From positions 1 to 10,235 of the forward strand of contig DCVC01000008.1 of NCBI GenBank assembly GCA_002328625.1: a DNA stretch of 10,235 nt. The letters run 5' to 3'. A program made the position numbers and the translations under genes. The first letter of the stretch is position 1. Each line of letters opens with the position of its first letter. The DNA comes from Bacteroidales bacterium UBA2198 (lineage in GTDB: Bacteria; Bacteroidota; Bacteroidia; Bacteroidales; VadinHA17). The notes beneath the pieces are model-generated. The model made no database searches. It was not told where the DNA came from and saw nothing but the letters and a program-made list of their open reading frames with translations. Shown piece by piece: positions 7,943 to 10,235 of this stretch.

Positions 7943-9130
7943 TCAATATACTTCCAGTTCGCGCCATCCGGGCATTTTAGGGAATTTTGCATGAGGATCT
8001 GCCTGGTACCAGTAACATACCGAAGCAATGTCGGATTTCTGGGCAAGATATCTGCCTCCCTGTCTCCACCCAAGATCCTGGATGGTTATTTTCAGATCCT
8101 TGTCAAACCTTACCGGATCCATGATATGCCACCGATACATGCCGAACCGCTGCATTACATTGTAATGGCCGTCACCACGAATTACCTGGTGCAGTCCGGA
8201 ATATGGAGTACAAAATTCGGTATATACAACCTCTTCAACTCCCGCAGCATTCTTTCTGCGTGTATCAAAATCGTATGATCCACATATATAGTCTTCCGTA
8301 CCTGTTCCGCATATTGTCGGGAATTTTGTATCTCCGTCGATAAAAAATTTGATCTCCCCTTCTCCCCACCATCCGTTATTGTTTACTCCCCATGCGAGGT
8401 AGACGCCGACGTAATGTCCTTTTCCTTTTATCCCGTCAACAATGGTATAGTCGGAGGTAATATTGGGATTCAATCTGCGGTACTGTGCATGAAAATATGC
8501 TGCATCGGCAGGTACATCGGTCAGAGTATAATCAATCTGGTAATATAGTGTCATCTGATCCTGGTCGCTGATATTTTCCATTGTGATTCTGCATTTTTTC
8601 CGGAAAGGCATAACCCAGTAACAGTTGAAAGCACTTCCGGGATTAACACAAACGGCTGATGATACAAGAGGAGCATACTGATTCCATCCCATCCCAAAGA
8701 AGTCGCCCACAGGACATTCAACAGATGGTTCCGTTTCATCATCCCAATAGATGCGAAAAATTGAAAATCGCCATTTTCCTGTCGGAGTCATCCAGATATG
8801 CTGGATAGCACCCGGGCCGTCAATCTCGGCCATGGTAAAAGTCTCTCCCGGCTTAATTCTCACAAAGGGATTGACTTTCCATCCCTGTCCAAGGTCGCGG
8901 GCGGCATTGTAAGCATTTGCTGTATTAGGCTTATCCTTATCCTCGGGACGAGCCATCCCGCCTTTACCTTTTTCCCCTGAAAAGTTTTCAGGACTGATAG
9001 AACGTGTTTTTGCATCGGATAACCTGAATAGATTTCCCATGTTCATATCAAGCCCGTTAAATTTGCTCTGCGAAAATGCAACAACAGGCAGGATGCAAAG
9101 CATTAAAGAAAATGTCAGAAGTTTTTTCAT
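7943..9130 (-). CDS. GH172 (DUF2961) family glycoside hydrolase, secreted
   Basis: The 395-residue product has an ordinary Sec leader (about 1-20, likely cleaved after AFS) and no convincing lipobox at the right distance. The mature part shows DUF2961 hallmarks: GPGAIQHIWMTP (105-116), a VGDFFGMG segment (141-148), WWGEGEIKFFIDGD (254-267) and CGTGTEDY (274-281). In characterised GH172 enzymes two glutamates about 20 residues apart are catalytic; here E257 or E259 and E279 are the candidates. Known GH172 activities are difructose-dianhydride I synthase/hydrolase and exo-acting D-fructo- or D-arabinofuranosidase, and some members assemble as trimers or larger rings. This is the first gene of the four-gene operon and is preceded by the repeat-rich 265-bp gap. 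It probably releases a furanose-type residue in the periplasm, but most Bacteroidota members are uncharacterised, so the substrate is open. Confidence 0.88.
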   Translation of the reverse strand: MKKLLTFSLMLCILPVVAFSQSKFNGLDMNMGNLFRLSDAKTRSISPENFSGEKGKGGMARPEDKDKPNTANAYNAARDLGQGWKVNPFVRIKPGETFTMAEIDGPGAIQHIWMTPTGKWRFSIFRIYWDDETEPSVECPVGDFFGMGWNQYAPLVSSAVCVNPGSAFNCYWVMPFRKKCRITMENISDQDQMTLYYQIDYTLTDVPADAAYFHAQYRRLNPNITSDYTIVDGIKGKGHYVGVYLAWGVNNNGWWGEGEIKFFIDGDTKFPTICGTGTEDYICGSYDFDTRRKNAAGVEEVVYTEFCTPYSGLHQVIRGDGHYNVMQRFGMYRWHIMDPVRFDKDLKITIQDLGWRQGGRYLAQKSDIASVCYWYQADPHAKFPKMPGWRELEVY

Positions 9131-9167
9131 GTGTAAATAATTTTGATTTTAAAGGTCACATAGCTTG

Positions 9168-9183
9168 TCCCGCTAAAGCGGGA
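9168..9183. repeat. Inverted repeat 1, GC-rich 7-bp stem
   Basis: TCCCGCT (9168-9174) and AGCGGGA (9177-9183) are perfectly complementary around AA; the outer six pairs suffice for a stable hairpin with a 4-nt loop. It lies 38 bp upstream of the GH172 start codon, probably in the operon leader. It is not followed by a U-tract in either direction. Confidence 0.7.
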
Positions 9184-9184
9184 G

Positions 9185-9239
9185 AACCCACATGTGCAAA
9201 ATATTTTCATTCTTGTTTGTGTTTGTAATCATGTGGGTT
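9185..9239. repeat. Inverted repeat 2, 10-bp stem with 35-nt spacer
   Basis: AACCCACATG (9185-9194) and CATGTGGGTT (9230-9239) are exact reverse complements. The spacer is rich in T with two TTTG copies on the plus strand. It abuts inverted repeat 1, so an operon transcript starting further upstream would contain two stems in series. It could be an operator with two half-sites or a leader hairpin. Confidence 0.7.
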
Positions 9240-9250
9240 TCATATTAAGA

Positions 9251-9278
9251 TTAGATTGAAGTTAATAATTCAATCTAA
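9251..9278. repeat. Inverted repeat 3, 10-bp AT-rich stem with 8-nt loop
   Basis: TTAGATTGAA (9251-9260) and TTCAATCTAA (9269-9278) are exact reverse complements around GTTAATAA. The size and symmetry fit a regulator-binding site as well as a hairpin. It lies about 120 bp upstream of the GH172 start. Confidence 0.7.
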
Positions 9279-9308
9279 AATTAATAAATCGGCGGGAATT
9301 ACGCGGTC

Positions 9309-9342
9309 TATTTAAAAAATTATAACAGGGTATTTTTAAATA
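9309..9342. repeat. Inverted repeat 4, 10-bp A/T stem with 14-nt spacer
   Basis: TATTTAAAAA (9309-9318) and TTTTTAAATA (9333-9342) are exact reverse complements. Because both arms contain only A and T, part of the symmetry could be chance, but an A-run before and a T-run after a spacer also resembles a transcription-end signal for the beta-barrel gene read from the right. Confidence 0.5.
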
Positions 9343-9352
9343 TGATTGCAGT

Positions 9353-9371
9353 GGCGTAGCATTGCTACGCC
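9353..9371. repeat. Inverted repeat 5, GC-rich 8-bp hairpin behind the beta-barrel gene
   Basis: GGCGTAGC (9353-9360) and GCTACGCC (9364-9371) form a perfect stem around ATT. It lies 24 bp beyond the stop codon of the minus-strand beta-barrel gene, the place expected of a 3'-end hairpin. No U-tract follows directly. The compact GC-rich form in AT-rich surroundings also fits a dispersed REP-like element. Confidence 0.65.
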
Positions 9372-9395
9372 CTACGGTCATTATGCATCTTTCGA

Positions 9396-9872
9396 TCAGA
9401 AAATATATCTTATTGACAGGGCTCCCCCGTCACCCCAAAAGCCCGTATATCCGATAATGTTAAATGCCGGCTTCCAGTCAATACCTATGTTGATCGGCGC
9501 CTCCCTGAAATTATATTCGATGCCTAAAATCCCATCTATACCTATTATAATATAGTTACGACCCACTTCTCCCCATCTTGTATATGTATAATCTCCATCC
9601 CAGAATCCCAGATGTGCACCAAAACCAAAATACCAGTTAAGCCGATCAGTATCGAAAGCCTGATTATGGATCTCATATAGCCCTGTGATATCGAAACCCC
9701 TCCATCTTGTTGACAGGATACCTTCCAGGGCATTTTTTTGTGATATAAAATGCTTAACGGTCAGCCCGCTTGAAAATCCTCCCCTGAGCCCGATACCCGT
9801 TCCGTAATCCTGTGCACTTAACATAGTCAGGATGAAGAAAGTAAGAACAAACGTTAAAAAGAGCTTTTTCAT
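9396..9872 (-). CDS. Small outer-membrane beta-barrel protein, function unknown
   Basis: The 158-residue product has a clear Sec signal peptide (about 1-20, likely cleaved after LSA, leaving Q21). The mature part alternates polar and hydrophobic residues with many Gly, Tyr, Trp and Phe, and ends in IRYIF; a C-terminal phenylalanine on the last strand is the classical sorting signal for the BAM complex. The length allows about eight strands, like OmpA/OmpX-size barrels. No enzyme motif is visible. The gene lies on the same strand as the glycosidase operon but is separated from it by 265 bp of hairpin-rich sequence, so it is probably a separate transcript. It could be a small structural barrel or one of the short conserved hypothetical barrels frequent in Bacteroidota; no specific role can be assigned. 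Confidence 0.75.
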   Translation of the reverse strand: MKKLFLTFVLTFFILTMLSAQDYGTGIGLRGGFSSGLTVKHFISQKNALEGILSTRWRGFDITGLYEIHNQAFDTDRLNWYFGFGAHLGFWDGDYTYTRWGEVGRNYIIIGIDGILGIEYNFREAPINIGIDWKPAFNIIGYTGFWGDGGALSIRYIF

Positions 9873-10235
9873 AAAAGTTACTTTAAAATTTCATGTTACG
9901 AATTTAAGTAAAAACTCACAAAAATTAATTTTAGTGTCAGTAAATCTTCCAAAAGGCTTCAATGCTTCCTGGTCAGTAACTTGATTCACCGGCTTAAACT
10001 TTTAAAAGAGTGTTTTTTAATCCTGAATAATCCGACATTTGTCAAAATCAGTTTTTATTAAGAAATCGTTTTGTAAGAACTCTCTTTGATGTTTATACCA
10101 TTGAAAATCTGATCATTAAACTGACATACGATATTTTTTCAGACAAATAGAGCAGGTTCAGCAATAAATTTCACTCTTTTTTTGACGAATAGCTTCCTTT
10201 TAAATATTAACGGTTCGTTCCTGTTCTTATTCGTA
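9873..10235. other. AT-rich stretch without a supportable gene
   Basis: This 363-bp stretch to the window edge has no convincing reading frame and no recognisable RNA gene. It should contain the promoter of the beta-barrel gene, but no exact TAnnTTTG box was found on the minus strand. The only small structure noted is an 8-bp direct repeat, GTCAGTAA, at 9936-9943 and 9972-9979, 36 bp apart, which may be chance. Confidence 0.6.

Noticed and set aside
9197..9204. TATTTTG on the minus strand as promoter of the glycosidase operon
   Set aside because: It is one base shorter than TAnnTTTG and lacks a TTG element at the right distance upstream.
9185..9239. Inverted repeat 2 as a complete insertion element or MITE
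   Set aside because: The arms are only 10 bp, no flanking target-site duplication is visible, and no second copy occurs in the window.
9919..9953. Possible minus-strand promoter for the beta-barrel gene (TAATTTTTG with a TTTG about 22 bp upstream)
   Set aside because: The -7 element has one base too many between TA and TTTG, and such near-matches are common in AT-rich sequence.
9936..9979. Direct repeat GTCAGTAA twice, 36 bp apart
   Set aside because: Two 8-bp copies in AT-rich sequence can arise by chance, and the spacing links to no nearby signal.
10139..10234. Minus-strand frame open from the right edge for 31 codons
   Set aside because: It is short, lysine-rich and AT-driven, with no recognisable motif; it could be the end of a gene outside the window but nothing supports it.

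Overview
The window looks like chromosomal DNA of a member of the Bacteroidota, probably an environmental Bacteroidales-like lineage. This is inferred from four things: a perfect Bacteroidota-type -7 promoter box (TATATTTG) before the peptidase gene, lipoprotein and Tat leaders typical of that phylum, the co-occurrence of GH172/DUF2961, GH116 and exported Gfo/Idh/MocA proteins, and the absence of strong Shine-Dalgarno sequences. No RNA gene, CRISPR array, insertion sequence or phage gene was recognised.

Left part, plus strand (2-3042). The window opens inside the last 61 codons of a DgkB/YegS-type lipid kinase. Its end overlaps by 29 bp the start of a HAD-IB phosphatase of the SerB-like type. 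This pair probably handles phosphorylated lipids or related phosphomonoesters. Next comes a separate unit, a prolyl oligopeptidase (S9A) carried on a lipoprotein leader, with its own candidate promoter. It ends convergently against the minus-strand operon, with a perfect hairpin at the junction.

Central part, minus strand (9130 down to 3081). Four genes with gaps of only 21, 29 and 9 bp form one apparent operon. In transcription order they are a secreted GH172/DUF2961 glycosidase, a Gfo/Idh/MocA oxidoreductase with a Tat leader and lipobox, a Tat-exported sugar isomerase/epimerase-type TIM barrel, and a GH116 glycosidase with a lipoprotein leader. All four products carry export signals. The cluster therefore looks like an envelope-located glycoside-processing pathway that combines two retaining-type glycosidases with redox and isomerase chemistry outside the cytoplasm. 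It resembles the logic of the 3-keto-glycoside pathways known in Bacteroides, but no DUF1080-type 3-keto-glycoside hydrolase and no SusC/SusD pair is present here. The substrate is unknown.

Right part. The 265-bp gap upstream of the operon holds five separate perfect inverted repeats, one after another, which is the most unusual non-coding structure in the window. Beyond it is a minus-strand gene for a small outer-membrane beta-barrel protein, then 363 bp of AT-rich sequence without a supportable gene up to the window edge.
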